DNA of 64,000 nt from Gammaproteobacteria bacterium (GCA_026706385.1 JAPOYV010000133.1:1-64000), one strand, 5' to 3'. Positions 1 through 8,810 are shown, counted from the stretch's first letter. Program-made: numbers and translations. Notes: generated from the sequence alone by a model not told the origin.

Positions 1-329
1 GCCCCTCGCATGGAAGAGCCCTCAGCCGGGGAGCGCGAGGGGCCTGCCCCTCGCAAGAAAGAGCCCTCAGCCGGGGAGCGCCCCGCCGCGCAAGCGGCGG
101 GCAGGGGCACTGCCCCTCGCAAGAAAGAGCCCTCAGCCGGGGAGCGCCCCGCCGCGCAAGCGGCGGGCAGGGGCACTGCCCCTCGCAAGAAAGAGCCCTC
201 AGCCGGGGAGCGCCCCGCCGCGCAAGCGGCGGGCAGGGGCACTGCCCCTCGCAAGAAAGAGCCCTCAGCCGGGGAGCGCCCCGCCGCGCAAGCGGCGGGC
301 AGGGGCATTGCCCCTCACATGGAAGAGCC
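1..329 (+). repeat. 66-bp tandem repeat array with internal palindromes
   Basis: Four near-perfect 66-bp units lie at 46-111, 112-177, 178-243 and 244-309. A shorter 45-bp unit (1-45) precedes them and a 20-bp partial unit (310-329) follows. Each full unit holds a perfect 8-bp stem CCCGCCGC/GCGGCGGG with a GCAA (GNRA-type) loop. The short unit instead holds the palindrome GCGAGGGGC-CT-GCCCCTCGC. The unit length is a multiple of three, so the Sel1-like frame stays open through the array. Related single copies lie at 2325-2388 and 15706-15746. Confidence 0.95.
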
Positions 330-924
330 CGTGACGCACGGCGACTTCCCAGGCGACATCGACGACGAGATCATCGTCACCGCCGAGAGGCCCGAACGCG
401 GCGAGATGCCGTCACCCACCTACATCGTGCAGACCTACAGCGTCGTCAATCGCGGCAGCCGGCTGTATCGCGAGGGCAAGTACGCCGAAGCGCTGCCGTA
501 CCTGGTCACGGCCGCAAAGCGCGGCTTCAAGTGGGCCCAGGCACGCGCCGGCGACGTCTACCTGCACGGCCGCGGCGGCGTGACGCGCGACATAGAGGCC
601 GGCATCGGTTGGCTGGGTGTCGCCGCCATGCCGGAGACGGATCCCGCGATCCGCAACTACTTCCGGGACGCGATGGCCGAGGTGCGGCCGGAGCACATCC
701 TCCACTTCGCCACGATCGTCGCCGACTATCGCCGGCAATGGGGCAGCGACGGCTATCGCGTGACGTGCGAGCGCGCGCCCAAGACGGACGGCATCCACGG
801 TAGCCAGAGCCTCAGGCTGAAGCGCCTACGGTGCACCTTCATGGACGAGATTCCGCTTTGCCGCACGCCTTATGGCGACCCGTCCGGCGGCATGGAGTGG
901 ATCTGCGACAGACCACGGGAATAG
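1..924 (+). CDS. Sel1-repeat-like protein with in-frame tandem repeat at its N-terminus (5' end off window)
   Basis: The reading frame is open from the left edge, so the true start may lie outside the window; in-frame ATGs occur at 10 and 319. The first ~107 residues are a 22-residue repeat (core EPSAGERPAAQAAGRG) encoded by the tandem DNA repeat and look like low-complexity insertion sequence. From ATG 319 the protein is ordinary: an acidic stretch with DDEIIVTAERP, a pattern often found just after a signal peptide in proteobacterial secreted proteins, then a Sel1/TPR-like helical pair (EALPYLVTAAKRGFKWAQ, followed by GDVYLHGRGG) and a Cys-containing tail. Sel1 repeats usually mediate protein-protein contact; no catalytic motif is seen. 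I infer that the repeat expanded between a lost or upstream export signal and the mature domain, but a start at 319 with the repeats untranslated is equally possible. Confidence 0.6.
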   Translation, partial: APRMEEPSAGEREGPAPRKKEPSAGERPAAQAAGRGTAPRKKEPSAGERPAAQAAGRGTAPRKKEPSAGERPAAQAAGRGTAPRKKEPSAGERPAAQAAGRGIAPHMEEPVTHGDFPGDIDDEIIVTAERPERGEMPSPTYIVQTYSVVNRGSRLYREGKYAEALPYLVTAAKRGFKWAQARAGDVYLHGRGGVTRDIEAGIGWLGVAAMPETDPAIRNYFRDAMAEVRPEHILHFATIVADYRRQWGSDGYRVTCERAPKTDGIHGSQSLRLKRLRCTFMDEIPLCRTPYGDPSGGMEWICDRPRE

Positions 925-928
925 CCTT

Positions 929-2173
929 TCACGGATTCGTTGCCGGACTCGACCGGGCCTCGACGCCAGTCCGAGGCCGGATGTCACGCGCGGCCAGAAT
1001 CAGCGGCAGAATCAGGGTTACGAAGATGCCGAAGCTGGCCGCGGCGAGCAGGAGCAGCGTCATCTTCAGTCCCCAGAGATCCAAGGCACCGCCGACGAGC
1101 GGCGCCGTCAACGCGAACGCCGCGCGGAAGCCGAAGCTCGCCAGCGAGTTGGCCGTGGCCCGGAACCGACTGCTGACGCGCCGGTTCAGCGCATCGCGCA
1201 GGATCACGGCGCCGAACCCCCGGCACGCGAAGAAGACCGAGCACATGGCGATACTGGCCATGGCGCCAAGGAGCCCCATGGCCAAATAGCCGAACACGGG
1301 GCCGGCGCCGATCACGAGGAGCATCGTCGTCGTACCGAGGCGTTCTTCAAGCCACTGTGCATAACGGCCCGCTACGGCCGAGAGCAGCGTCAAGGCACCC
1401 CACAAGTAGCCGAAGTGGACCACTTCGATGCCCTCGGCTTGCCAGTGCGCCTGCAGGAGCCACACCGCATACATGGTGGTGAGGCCCCAAATCGCCAGCG
1501 CCAGGAAGGTCAAGCGCAGGATCCGGCTGTCGAGCAGCACGGCACGAAGGATGCCCGCGAAGTTGCGCCCGTGTCCCGTCTTCGCGAGCCGTTCGCGAGG
1601 CGGTTCGACCACGGTGAACGCGACCAGGAACGGAATCCATCCGCACACCGCCTGGACCCACACCACCCCGTCCAGAACCGTCACGACGAGCAGCGCGCTG
1701 CACGCCACCGCCGCGACCGCCTCGGCAAGGTCGCTCACGAAGAACAGCCGGCGAACCGCCTTCTGCTTCTGCTCCGCACTTTCGGCCAACGCCAGCTCGG
1801 TGTCGTAGAGGAGCGCCAGGTCCGCCCCCGAGATGAGGCTGAACGCCACGGCCAGGCACGCCTCGAAAGCCGCGAGCTGCCAGAACCCATGCGCGAACAC
1901 GAGCCAGGTGCTGCCGATGCCGAGAAAGACGCCGCCGATCAGCATCGCGCCGCGCCGACCGAAGAGGTCGGCGACGTAGCCGGAGGGCACTTCGAGGATC
2001 ACGATCAACGCCGCGAACCAAGCCTGCAGCAGTAGAACGTCTGCCAGCGGCACGCCCTTGGACTCGAAGAGGATCACGATGATCGGCATCACCAGCATGA
2101 AGTGCTGGAAGAACGACAACATCAGCGCGCGGCTGAGATTGCGCTGCAGTTGGTGCCGGGACGGCGTATCCAT
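929..2173 (-). CDS. Major facilitator superfamily transporter
   Basis: A 414-residue, strongly hydrophobic protein with about twelve predicted membrane segments. The loop VADLFGRRGAML after the second segment is the MFS signature loop (G-x-x-x-D-x-x-G-R-R), and the first segment contains SFFQHFMLVMPIIVILF. It is probably an inner-membrane exporter or sugar/drug porter; the substrate cannot be told. I chose the ATG at 2173 because a perfect AAGGAG lies five bases upstream; an in-frame start further out would add 13 residues. It ends four bases from the convergent Sel1-like gene. A terminator hairpin upstream separates it from the preceding same-strand gene, so it is likely transcribed alone. 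Confidence 0.85.
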   Translation of the reverse strand: MDTPSRHQLQRNLSRALMLSFFQHFMLVMPIIVILFESKGVPLADVLLLQAWFAALIVILEVPSGYVADLFGRRGAMLIGGVFLGIGSTWLVFAHGFWQLAAFEACLAVAFSLISGADLALLYDTELALAESAEQKQKAVRRLFFVSDLAEAVAAVACSALLVVTVLDGVVWVQAVCGWIPFLVAFTVVEPPRERLAKTGHGRNFAGILRAVLLDSRILRLTFLALAIWGLTTMYAVWLLQAHWQAEGIEVVHFGYLWGALTLLSAVAGRYAQWLEERLGTTTMLLVIGAGPVFGYLAMGLLGAMASIAMCSVFFACRGFGAVILRDALNRRVSSRFRATANSLASFGFRAAFALTAPLVGGALDLWGLKMTLLLLAAASFGIFVTLILPLILAARDIRPRTGVEARSSPATNP

Positions 2174-2214
2174 GGCTGCTCCTTGCTTAGGCGAAATAAG
2201 TTCAAACGCCACAA

Positions 2215-2250
2215 CGAAAAACCCCGAAGGGCTTGCGGCGCTTCGGGGTT
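2215..2250 (-). terminator. Intrinsic terminator, minus strand
   Basis: A 10-bp perfect stem (2220-2229 with 2241-2250, AACCCCGAAG/CTTCGGGGTT) with an 11-base loop is followed on the minus strand by a run of five T. It would stop transcripts coming from the PhyH-type gene before the MFS gene. Confidence 0.7.
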
Positions 2251-2324
2251 CTAGAAAACGGACGGGTGTCTAAGGTGGTCCGCTAGAGCCTGGGTCGAGG
2301 CCGCACGACGGCAACAACGGCGCG

Positions 2325-2388
2325 GAGCCCTCAGCAGGGGAGCGCCCCGCCGCGCAAGCGGCCGGCTGGGGCACTGCCCCTCGCATGA
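2325..2388 (+). repeat. Dispersed single copy of the 66-bp repeat
   Basis: About 64 bases match the tandem unit at the left edge with a few substitutions (one in the CAGC(A)GGGG segment and two or three in the right palindrome arm), ending in the same GCCCCTCGCA. Here it sits in non-coding DNA between the MFS gene and the PhyH-type gene. Apart from this copy, the terminator and the hairpins at 2500-2538, I see nothing else in the ~400 bases between the two genes. Confidence 0.85.
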
Positions 2389-2499
2389 GAGAGTCGCGCG
2401 ACGTGCCGTGTTGCATGTTCGTGTGCGGCATGTTCATGAGTGTCGAGACCGCGACGAGGCGGGACGCGCACCATAGTGCGCGAACAGCGAAAGTCAAGG

Positions 2500-2538
2500 C
2501 GCGCCCTTCGGGCGCGTGCGAGAACGCTTCGCGTTCTC
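2500..2538. repeat. Pair of TTC-loop hairpins
   Basis: Two adjacent perfect hairpins, CGCGCCC-TTC-GGGCGCG (2500-2516) and GAGAACGC-TTC-GCGTTCTC (2520-2538), lie about 45 bases beyond the stop codon of the minus-strand PhyH-type gene. No T-run follows, so they are more likely transcript-stabilising or REP-like than a classical terminator. Confidence 0.6.
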
Positions 2539-2581
2539 AGTCGCGCAGCACAGTTCGTTCAAGTGCCAAGTCTGGAACTCC

Positions 2582-3415
2582 TCAAACGCCAGGACGCTCG
2601 TAGAGGTCGCGTCCATACGGTTCGGCGTCACCGTGGTAGCGCGGATTCAAGGCCCGGACCATCTCCCTGGCCGCGACCGGCCAATCCGCAGGCGTCGGCT
2701 GCGTCTTCTTCACCATCTGCGCCTTGACGCGGTCCGGCAGACTCGCGAAATCCGGCTGGAACCATAGCGTGATAACGGTCCGCCTCTCGTCGCTCGCGTT
2801 GGCGTGGGCGGCGTGCAGCATGCGCGCATCGCCAACGACGAGATCGCCCGCACGCACGGGCACGTCGACCTCGTCGGGCTGCGTCGAGAACGCCGGGTCG
2901 TCTAGATCCAGCGCCCGGGACAGTTTTTCGTTGTGGGGGTTGCCGATCAGATCGCGAAGGGGATGGTGGTGCCGATGGGATCCCGGCAAGACGCGCAGAC
3001 ACCCGTTCTCAACCGTCGTGTCTGTCAGGTAATACATGAAAAACACCTGCTGCGGGCGCACGTCGAGAGCATCCGGATCACGCCATGCGAACCAGTCGTA
3101 GTGCCAGAAGAGCCGCGGGCTGTGGGGCGGTTTGCTGATGACGTAGCCGTCCGTGAAAGTCGGCTCTGTGAACCCCATCGCACCGAGACACTCGATTGCC
3201 GGTTGCCAGGCGATCAGGTCGGCAAAGGCCGCGTCGGACATGATGCTGAGCATCGTGCCTTGGGAGCGCCGGCGTGCGAGTTCTTCAGGTGTCCGCGCTT
3301 CGCACAGGACGTCCGTGACCGTGCGAAGCGTCGATAGCAAAGGGTCGCGCAGTACGTCCTCGAAGACCGCGAAACCGCGCTCGGTCAGGTCGGCGTATGG
3401 ATTCGTCGTGATCAG
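2582..3415 (-). CDS. Phytanoyl-CoA dioxygenase (PhyH) family Fe(II)/2-oxoglutarate oxygenase
   Basis: A ~277-residue protein of the PhyH family, which hydroxylates small organic or lipid substrates using Fe(II), O2 and 2-oxoglutarate. FWHYDWFAW carries the HxD iron ligands. LRVLPGSHRHHHP is the usual PGSH segment, and HAAHANASDERRT supplies the distal His and the 2-oxoglutarate-binding Arg. Sequence typical of the family N-terminus (NPYADLTERGFAVFEDVL) extends well upstream of the first TTG at 3340, with no in-frame ATG, GTG or TTG. The best start is CTG at 3415, five bases after GGAGGG. If TTG 3340 were used the protein would lose 25 conserved-looking residues. Substrate unknown. Confidence 0.75.
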   Translation of the reverse strand: MITTNPYADLTERGFAVFEDVLRDPLLSTLRTVTDVLCEARTPEELARRRSQGTMLSIMSDAAFADLIAWQPAIECLGAMGFTEPTFTDGYVISKPPHSPRLFWHYDWFAWRDPDALDVRPQQVFFMYYLTDTTVENGCLRVLPGSHRHHHPLRDLIGNPHNEKLSRALDLDDPAFSTQPDEVDVPVRAGDLVVGDARMLHAAHANASDERRTVITLWFQPDFASLPDRVKAQMVKKTQPTPADWPVAAREMVRALNPRYHGDAEPYGRDLYERPGV

Positions 3416-3555
3416 GGCGTCCCTCCGGCCCGTCCGTTGAGAACCCCACTGTACCCCGCCATGCGCGGCGCTGTGGTTAGACCCGAGTTTTTTGCGCCAT
3501 TACGGGCTGGTACAAGGTCATCAGCGCATCGCCGCCTTCTGCGACACGGCGGGTT

Positions 3556-3617
3556 GCGGGCCGGGAGGCCCGCGCACCGGACCGCTTGCGGTCCGCCTCG
3601 ATCTGGGGCGCAGCCCC
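3556..3617. repeat. Cluster of three hairpins downstream of the propeller/cytochrome gene
   Basis: Three consecutive perfect inverted repeats: GCGGGCC-GGGA-GGCCCGC (3556-3573), GGACCGCTTGCGGTCC (3579-3594) and GGGGC-GCA-GCCCC (3605-3617). The first, with its trailing GCAC, recurs with one loop change at 20679-20700. They start 12 bases past the stop codon of the minus-strand gene and may act as a REP-like or terminator structure; no T-run is present. Confidence 0.7.
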
Positions 3618-3628
3618 GCTACTTGTCT

Positions 3629-6600
3629 CTACCGTGGCGCATCCGCACTGCCGCAGCCGGGGCCGCGGAAGAGGCCGACGTTGTCGATGATTACGTCGAC
3701 GTCGCTTTGCGCGAGATTGAAGTTCAGGTGCGCAGTGCTGTCCGTTACCGAACTGGTGAAGCGGTGGTGGTACCTGTGCCAGTGCTTCGAGAGGCTGGCA
3801 CCCGCAGACCGCGTCCCGGCGCCGACCTCGGGCGTGAACGGCGTCCCCATGACCGTCTGGTAGTCCGGATCGCCGGTGTGCACATTGGCCTCCAGGTACC
3901 GGACGTCTGCGCCTTTGGCGTAGTAGCACAGTGAGTAGTCGACGCCCTCTTCGACGGCGACCCGATGGCCAAGCTGGACGCGCCACGGCTGTGCGGACGG
4001 TGCTTCGATCGTGAACACGGCCTGACCGTCCCAAGACACCGACCCGTTCTGGGTCTGCGCGGACCACGAGCCCTGGCCGTTGAACCGCCCGCCGCTCGAG
4101 ATGAGGTTCCGGCTCCTGGCCCGCGGTCGTTGGTCGAGTACATGGAAGACGAAGTCGTTGCTGTACAAGCCCTCCGGGTTCTGCACCTGCAGCAGGTACA
4201 TGCCCGCGCGCGTCGGCAACTCGTCGAGCCGGATCAAGACGACGTCGTCGCGGCAGTTCGGCAGCCGGCCAACTTCGCAACGGACACTCCCGGACACGCG
4301 CCGGCCATTCACCAGCACGTAGGCGCCCTCCTGGATGTGCTCGCCGCGGATGTGGATAGGCTTGTTGACGACGAGTTCCGGGAATTCCGCCGGCCGTCCT
4401 CCCGGGAACATCGGCCGAATCGGGAGCTCGAACGGCCGTAGCGTCGGCTGCGGGTCGTCGTAGCTCGTGTTGAATCCCAAACGCGCGGTCACCGTCACGA
4501 ACGCTTCCCCCGCGGCGGCCAACCCGATCAACCGGCCGCGCGTATACACGGCCCGACCGCCATTGCGGTCCCGGTATCGCCGCTCGCCGTACTGCAGCGC
4601 GAGGTCTAGGGTCTTGCCGTTCTTTCGGAAGCGCACGCCATCGGCTTGCAGGACCACGCCGCCAGCGCTGGCGGAGATCTCCAAGGCGCGCAGCAGGTCG
4701 GTGGTACCGGCCAACTCGGCTGTCGCCGCGTTGAGCGTAACCTGTCGCCCGAGCGCGCCGGAGAAGCCCATGCTGCCTTCGACGATCATCTGGAACATGT
4801 CCGGGTCGTTCGTGAAGCCCGTCCTCTCTGGGAAGCCCTGCGTGTCGTTGCGCACGAGGTCGGCGAAGAAGAACCTGTTCTGCGGCGCATTCTTCCAGCG
4901 GTCGTTGGCGCCCCGCCACGACGGCACGTCCATGCCGCTGCCGCCCATGTTGGTCATGGTCCAGAACGGCATGCGATGGCAGTTGCCGCATTGCTTCTCG
5001 ACGTGGAACTTGTGCACGCCTTTCCGGGCCGAGGGGGTCATGACGTTGGTATAGGGGCGCTGCGGCGCCGGCGGATACGGGACGCTCAGGAGGTACTTGG
5101 CCATCGCATCGCGTTCGGCGCCGGTCAACGGACCGGCCTTACCCTCGTCGTTGGTCTCGCAGTCGGAGAGGTCGCACATCGTCGTGGCCATCGAGCCGTC
5201 TATCAGGTGGCGCGTGCAGGTCTCCTCGACCTCGCCGTCGCAATTCGGCGGGAGGTACCGGTCGATGTTGGCGGTGTTGACGCCGCCGAACGGATCGCCG
5301 GGGATGCCGTCCCAGTGGTACGGCGCGCTGCCGCGCAGGCCGCGGATGTCCTGCACGAGCCGTGGCTGGATCTGGTCGCATCCCGGGTCGCACAACGGCG
5401 TATCCAGCACCCAAAGGAGCTGGTCGGTGTGACCGTCGGGATGACAGCTCGCGCAGGAGAACGTGCCGGTGCTCGACGCATGCGCGCTGTTGAACACGAT
5501 GCGACCGAGCTTGAGGTCCGCCTCGGTGGGGTCGTCGAGCGGGATCTCACCGGTGACAGTTGGCGCCGCAACGTCCGTGAGATCGACGGCCCACACCGAG
5601 TTGGCCAGCGAGTTGTGCACCCAGGCGCGGGCGGGGGCACCACCCGCGTCGCTCTCGAGGGCCACGCCGCGCGGAATCCAGTCCACATCCACCATGCCGA
5701 GCACTTCGCCGCTGGCCGCGTCCATGGTGAAGAGCCGGTTCGATGCCGCCGCGGTCACCACCAGCGTCGAGTCGTCATCGCTGACCGCGATGCCGAACGG
5801 CGTCGCAAGCGCTTCGTTGAACAGCGGGTTCTGCGGCGGCACGGGCTCAAGTTCCAGGTCTTCGCCGTCCCGGCACGTGCCGCGGCAGTCGACCCTAGTG
5901 ATGCGGTTCAGGAAGGCACGGTTTTCCAACTCGGCCATGCCGTGGCCCGCCGTGCCCGCCTTGCCGTTGGCGTCGTTACGGGCGTCGGCCTGGGTGATGA
6001 AGACGCGCTGCTCGGAGTCCACGGCGATGCCGTACAGCAGCGTGCCGAGGGTGTCGACGATCTGCAGCCGGGCGTCTGTGCGGGTATCGAAGACGTACAA
6101 GTCGCGATCCGGGATGTCCGGGTGCTTCACGATGTCCGCAACGTAGCCCCTGGAGACGCTCTGGTCGCTACCGTCGGCGGCCTCCGTGACGTGCTCGCGG
6201 GCATCGAAGGTACACAGCACGCCATCGATGTTCTCCGGCCAACAGCCGGAGAGCTGCGTCTGGTTGTTGGACTCGAACGGAATCACGTAGAGCCGATTGC
6301 CGCGCACGGCGAGTGCGCGCGGATCCTGGGCCGTGATCGCGAGGTATCTGCGGATGGCACGCGAAGCGACGTCCACAACGGCGATTCGGTTCGAGGACGA
6401 GAGAGCAACGTAGGCCTTCGCGTTCCCCGCGAACGCAATCCCCACCGGCTCGTCGAACACGGTCGCCCTGGCCGTGTTGAAAGCGGTGATGGTGTGCAGG
6501 ACTTCGTGACGGGTCGCGCTCGCTGGATCCGAGTCGATGACGCTCACCGAGTCCGAGATGTGGTTGCTGACCCAGACTTCCTTGCCGTCGGGCCGGACGG

Positions 6601-6880
6601 CAATGCCGACCGGGTCGATGCCGACGCTGATCCGCGCGACGACCTCAAGGGTGTCGGGGTCGATGACATCGACGGTGTCCGCCGGCGTATTCACCGCGTA
6701 GACGAGCGAGGCGTCCGGCAACAGCGCGATCGGATTGGCGTGCGGGCTCTCGTAGTTGTAGTAGCCGACGCCGGTGACGGAAACGTCCCACTCGGCACCC
6801 GCTGCGCCGACCCCGGTGGCCAGGACGCCCGCCACAGCGAGCGCCTTAGAGACGCCGATAGGACCCCCGCTCCCGCTCAT
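3629..6880 (-). CDS. Secreted beta-propeller / dihaem cytochrome c protein with C-terminal carbohydrate-binding-like domain
   Basis: A 1083-residue exported protein. Residues 1-29 form a signal peptide (alanine- and glycine-rich, ending GAAGAE). Residues ~45-460 hold YVTN/NHL-type propeller strands (IDPDTLEVVARISVGIDPVGIAVRPDG). CASCH (476-480) and CGNCH (631-635) are two c-type haem sites in a region resembling MauG/cytochrome c peroxidase-type or cytochrome-linked propeller proteins. Residues ~835-915 look like an IPT/Ig domain (YLLQVQNPEGLYSNDF), and ~925-1072 like a CBM4/9-type jelly roll (NLISSGGRFNGQGSW). The start at ATG 6880 is preceded by GGGAGG and followed directly by the signal peptide; the frame stays open another 286 codons upstream, but that part is opposite the dehydrogenase gene. 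It is divergent from that gene (102 bases between starts), which suggests a shared periplasmic redox role. This last point is inference. Confidence 0.8.
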   Translation of the reverse strand: MSGSGGPIGVSKALAVAGVLATGVGAAGAEWDVSVTGVGYYNYESPHANPIALLPDASLVYAVNTPADTVDVIDPDTLEVVARISVGIDPVGIAVRPDGKEVWVSNHISDSVSVIDSDPASATRHEVLHTITAFNTARATVFDEPVGIAFAGNAKAYVALSSSNRIAVVDVASRAIRRYLAITAQDPRALAVRGNRLYVIPFESNNQTQLSGCWPENIDGVLCTFDAREHVTEAADGSDQSVSRGYVADIVKHPDIPDRDLYVFDTRTDARLQIVDTLGTLLYGIAVDSEQRVFITQADARNDANGKAGTAGHGMAELENRAFLNRITRVDCRGTCRDGEDLELEPVPPQNPLFNEALATPFGIAVSDDDSTLVVTAAASNRLFTMDAASGEVLGMVDVDWIPRGVALESDAGGAPARAWVHNSLANSVWAVDLTDVAAPTVTGEIPLDDPTEADLKLGRIVFNSAHASSTGTFSCASCHPDGHTDQLLWVLDTPLCDPGCDQIQPRLVQDIRGLRGSAPYHWDGIPGDPFGGVNTANIDRYLPPNCDGEVEETCTRHLIDGSMATTMCDLSDCETNDEGKAGPLTGAERDAMAKYLLSVPYPPAPQRPYTNVMTPSARKGVHKFHVEKQCGNCHRMPFWTMTNMGGSGMDVPSWRGANDRWKNAPQNRFFFADLVRNDTQGFPERTGFTNDPDMFQMIVEGSMGFSGALGRQVTLNAATAELAGTTDLLRALEISASAGGVVLQADGVRFRKNGKTLDLALQYGERRYRDRNGGRAVYTRGRLIGLAAAGEAFVTVTARLGFNTSYDDPQPTLRPFELPIRPMFPGGRPAEFPELVVNKPIHIRGEHIQEGAYVLVNGRRVSGSVRCEVGRLPNCRDDVVLIRLDELPTRAGMYLLQVQNPEGLYSNDFVFHVLDQRPRARSRNLISSGGRFNGQGSWSAQTQNGSVSWDGQAVFTIEAPSAQPWRVQLGHRVAVEEGVDYSLCYYAKGADVRYLEANVHTGDPDYQTVMGTPFTPEVGAGTRSAGASLSKHWHRYHHRFTSSVTDSTAHLNFNLAQSDVDVIIDNVGLFRGPGCGSADAPR

Positions 6881-6982
6881 CACGCCTCCCGAAGCAGGCA
6901 CGGCTGAGGTAACCCTTCTCCCTACCGCACCAACTCCCCCTCTGTCAATATGCACGCTGGGGATTCGTAGCGGGGAGGCTGC

Positions 6983-8749
6983 ATGGTTGCCTGGAACAGG
7001 CTCAGGACGCTCACGGCCGTGACCGCCGCCGCTGTGCTCACCGCGCCGTGCGGCGCAGCCACCGACGACAACGCGTTCGTGCCGGTCACCGACGCCATGC
7101 TCGCCGAACCGGCACCGGGGGATTGGCTCAGTTGGCGGCGCACGGCCGCGGGCCTCGGCTACAGCCCGCTCGACGCCATCACCACCGGGAACGTGGCCGA
7201 CTTGCGCATGGTGTGGTCGCGGGCGCTGCGGGACGGCAGCCAGACCGCGACACCGCTGGCCTACGACGGCGTGCTCTACATGCCGAACCCGAACGACGTC
7301 ATCCAGGCGCTCGACGGCGCGAGCGGCGATCTCATCTGGGAGCACGTTCGGCCCATCCCCGAGGACGCGGCGGGTTTCGTGGGCGGGCTGCTCGCCAGCA
7401 ACAACCGCAACATCGCGATCTACGACAAGCTGATCATCGACACGAGCGTAGATGACCACGTCTTCGCACTCGATGCGACGACGGGCCAACAGGTGTGGGA
7501 AACGCGGGTCCTCGACTACCGCACGCACCCGGCCATCCAGGGCGCGGGACCGATCATCGCGAACGGCAAGGCGGTCTCGGGACGCAGTTGCTCGCCGCTT
7601 GCCGGCCCGGACGCTTGCGTGGTGACCGCGCACGACGCCAAAACGGGCGCCGAAGTCTGGCGGCGACGCACGATCCCTGCGCCCGGCGAGCCGGGAGATG
7701 AGAGTTGGGGCGACGTGCCATTCGAAGATCGCCGCCACGTCGGCGCCTGGATGCCGCCCAGCTACGACCCGGATCTTGACCTCGTCCTGATCGGCACCTC
7801 GGTCACGTCCCCGGCACCCAAGTTCATGCTCGACGGCTCAGACAAGCGCTACCTGTACCACAACTCGACGCTCGCACTGGACGGCGCAACGGGCGAGATC
7901 CGCTGGCACTACCAGCACGTGAACGATCACTGGGACCTCGACCATCCGTTCGAACGCATGCTGCTCACCACCGCGGTCGCACCCGACGCCAGCTCCGTGC
8001 CTTGGATCAACCCGCGGCTCACCGCTGGCGAGACGCGCAAGGTGGTCACCGGCATTCCGGGCAAGACCGGCTTGGTCTACACGCTGGACCGGGAAACGGG
8101 CGAGTTCCTCTGGGCGCGGCCCACCGTCGAGCAGAACGTCATCGCCGACATCGACGGCGCCACCGGCACCGTGACCGAGAACGAAGAGCTCGTCTTCACC
8201 GCACTCGGCCAGGTGCTGCTGGTGTGCCCGTCCATGCACGGCGGCAGAGATTGGGAGGCGGGCGCATACAGCCCGTTGACCCACACGATGTACTTCCCGC
8301 TGCGCAACGCCTGCATGCCGACGCTGACCACGACGGCCCCCGAGGCATCGCACAGGGAGTACGCGCTCTCGGTCCGCTTCCAACTGTCCTCCGGCAAGGA
8401 CGCGCTGGGTTCCATCCACGCCATCTCCGCCGCCACCGGACGGACCGAGTGGCTCTACGAGCAACGGGCGTCGACGACGTCGCTACTCGCCACGGGCGGC
8501 CGCCTCCTGTTCGGAGGCGACACGGCCGGGCGATTCAAGGCACTCGATCAGGACACCGGAGAGGTGCTCTGGGAGGTCAATCTCGGCTCGCCGGTGACCG
8601 GCTTCCCGATCACCTACGCGGTCGATGGCCGGCAGTACGTCGCTGTCAGCACCGGCAGTTCAGCGACGACGGGCAGTTTCCTGCACATGACGCCGGAGAT
8701 CCGGCCGAGTTTCGGCAACAACCTGTTCGTGTTCGCTCTGCCGGACTAG
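6983..8749 (+). CDS. PQQ-dependent (quinoprotein) alcohol dehydrogenase-type protein
   Basis: A 588-residue periplasmic eight-bladed quinoprotein. A signal peptide (residues 1-25) is followed by GDWLSWRRTAAGLGYSPLD, the usual start of the mature PQQ-ADH propeller. Repeated blade motifs include LDGASGDLIWE, LDATTGQQVWE and LDGATGEIRWHY. WDLD at 317-320 fits the catalytic Asp (D318) with a second Asp two residues on (D320). There is no C-terminal CxxCH, so electrons must leave to a separate cytochrome; the divergent dihaem protein is a candidate by position only. The vicinal Cys pair of classical methanol and ethanol dehydrogenases is not obvious. ATG 6983 follows GGGGAGG at good spacing. The alcohol, sugar or aldehyde substrate is unknown. 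Confidence 0.85.
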   Translation: MVAWNRLRTLTAVTAAAVLTAPCGAATDDNAFVPVTDAMLAEPAPGDWLSWRRTAAGLGYSPLDAITTGNVADLRMVWSRALRDGSQTATPLAYDGVLYMPNPNDVIQALDGASGDLIWEHVRPIPEDAAGFVGGLLASNNRNIAIYDKLIIDTSVDDHVFALDATTGQQVWETRVLDYRTHPAIQGAGPIIANGKAVSGRSCSPLAGPDACVVTAHDAKTGAEVWRRRTIPAPGEPGDESWGDVPFEDRRHVGAWMPPSYDPDLDLVLIGTSVTSPAPKFMLDGSDKRYLYHNSTLALDGATGEIRWHYQHVNDHWDLDHPFERMLLTTAVAPDASSVPWINPRLTAGETRKVVTGIPGKTGLVYTLDRETGEFLWARPTVEQNVIADIDGATGTVTENEELVFTALGQVLLVCPSMHGGRDWEAGAYSPLTHTMYFPLRNACMPTLTTTAPEASHREYALSVRFQLSSGKDALGSIHAISAATGRTEWLYEQRASTTSLLATGGRLLFGGDTAGRFKALDQDTGEVLWEVNLGSPVTGFPITYAVDGRQYVAVSTGSSATTGSFLHMTPEIRPSFGNNLFVFALPD

Positions 8750-8810
8750 GCGCATTGGCGTACCCCGCCCAAGAACTTAAGCTAGACCGAATTCATCGGG
8801 AGGATTGGGA

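Noticed and set aside
46..309. Possible CRISPR array
   Set aside because: The units are contiguous 66-bp tandem repeats with no variable spacers and no cas genes nearby.
872..2035. A 387-codon plus-strand frame opposite the MFS gene
   Set aside because: The translated sequence is charged low-complexity with no domain; the MFS gene on the other strand has clear motifs and a ribosome site.
4646..6907. A 753-codon open frame on the plus strand
   Set aside because: It is opposite the propeller/haem gene, has no signal or motif, and shows the composition of a high-GC shadow frame.
6881..7738. An open frame that would extend the propeller/cytochrome protein by 286 residues at its N-terminus
   Set aside because: It is Arg/Ala-rich antisense sequence opposite the PQQ dehydrogenase, and a signal peptide with a good ribosome site begins at 6880.
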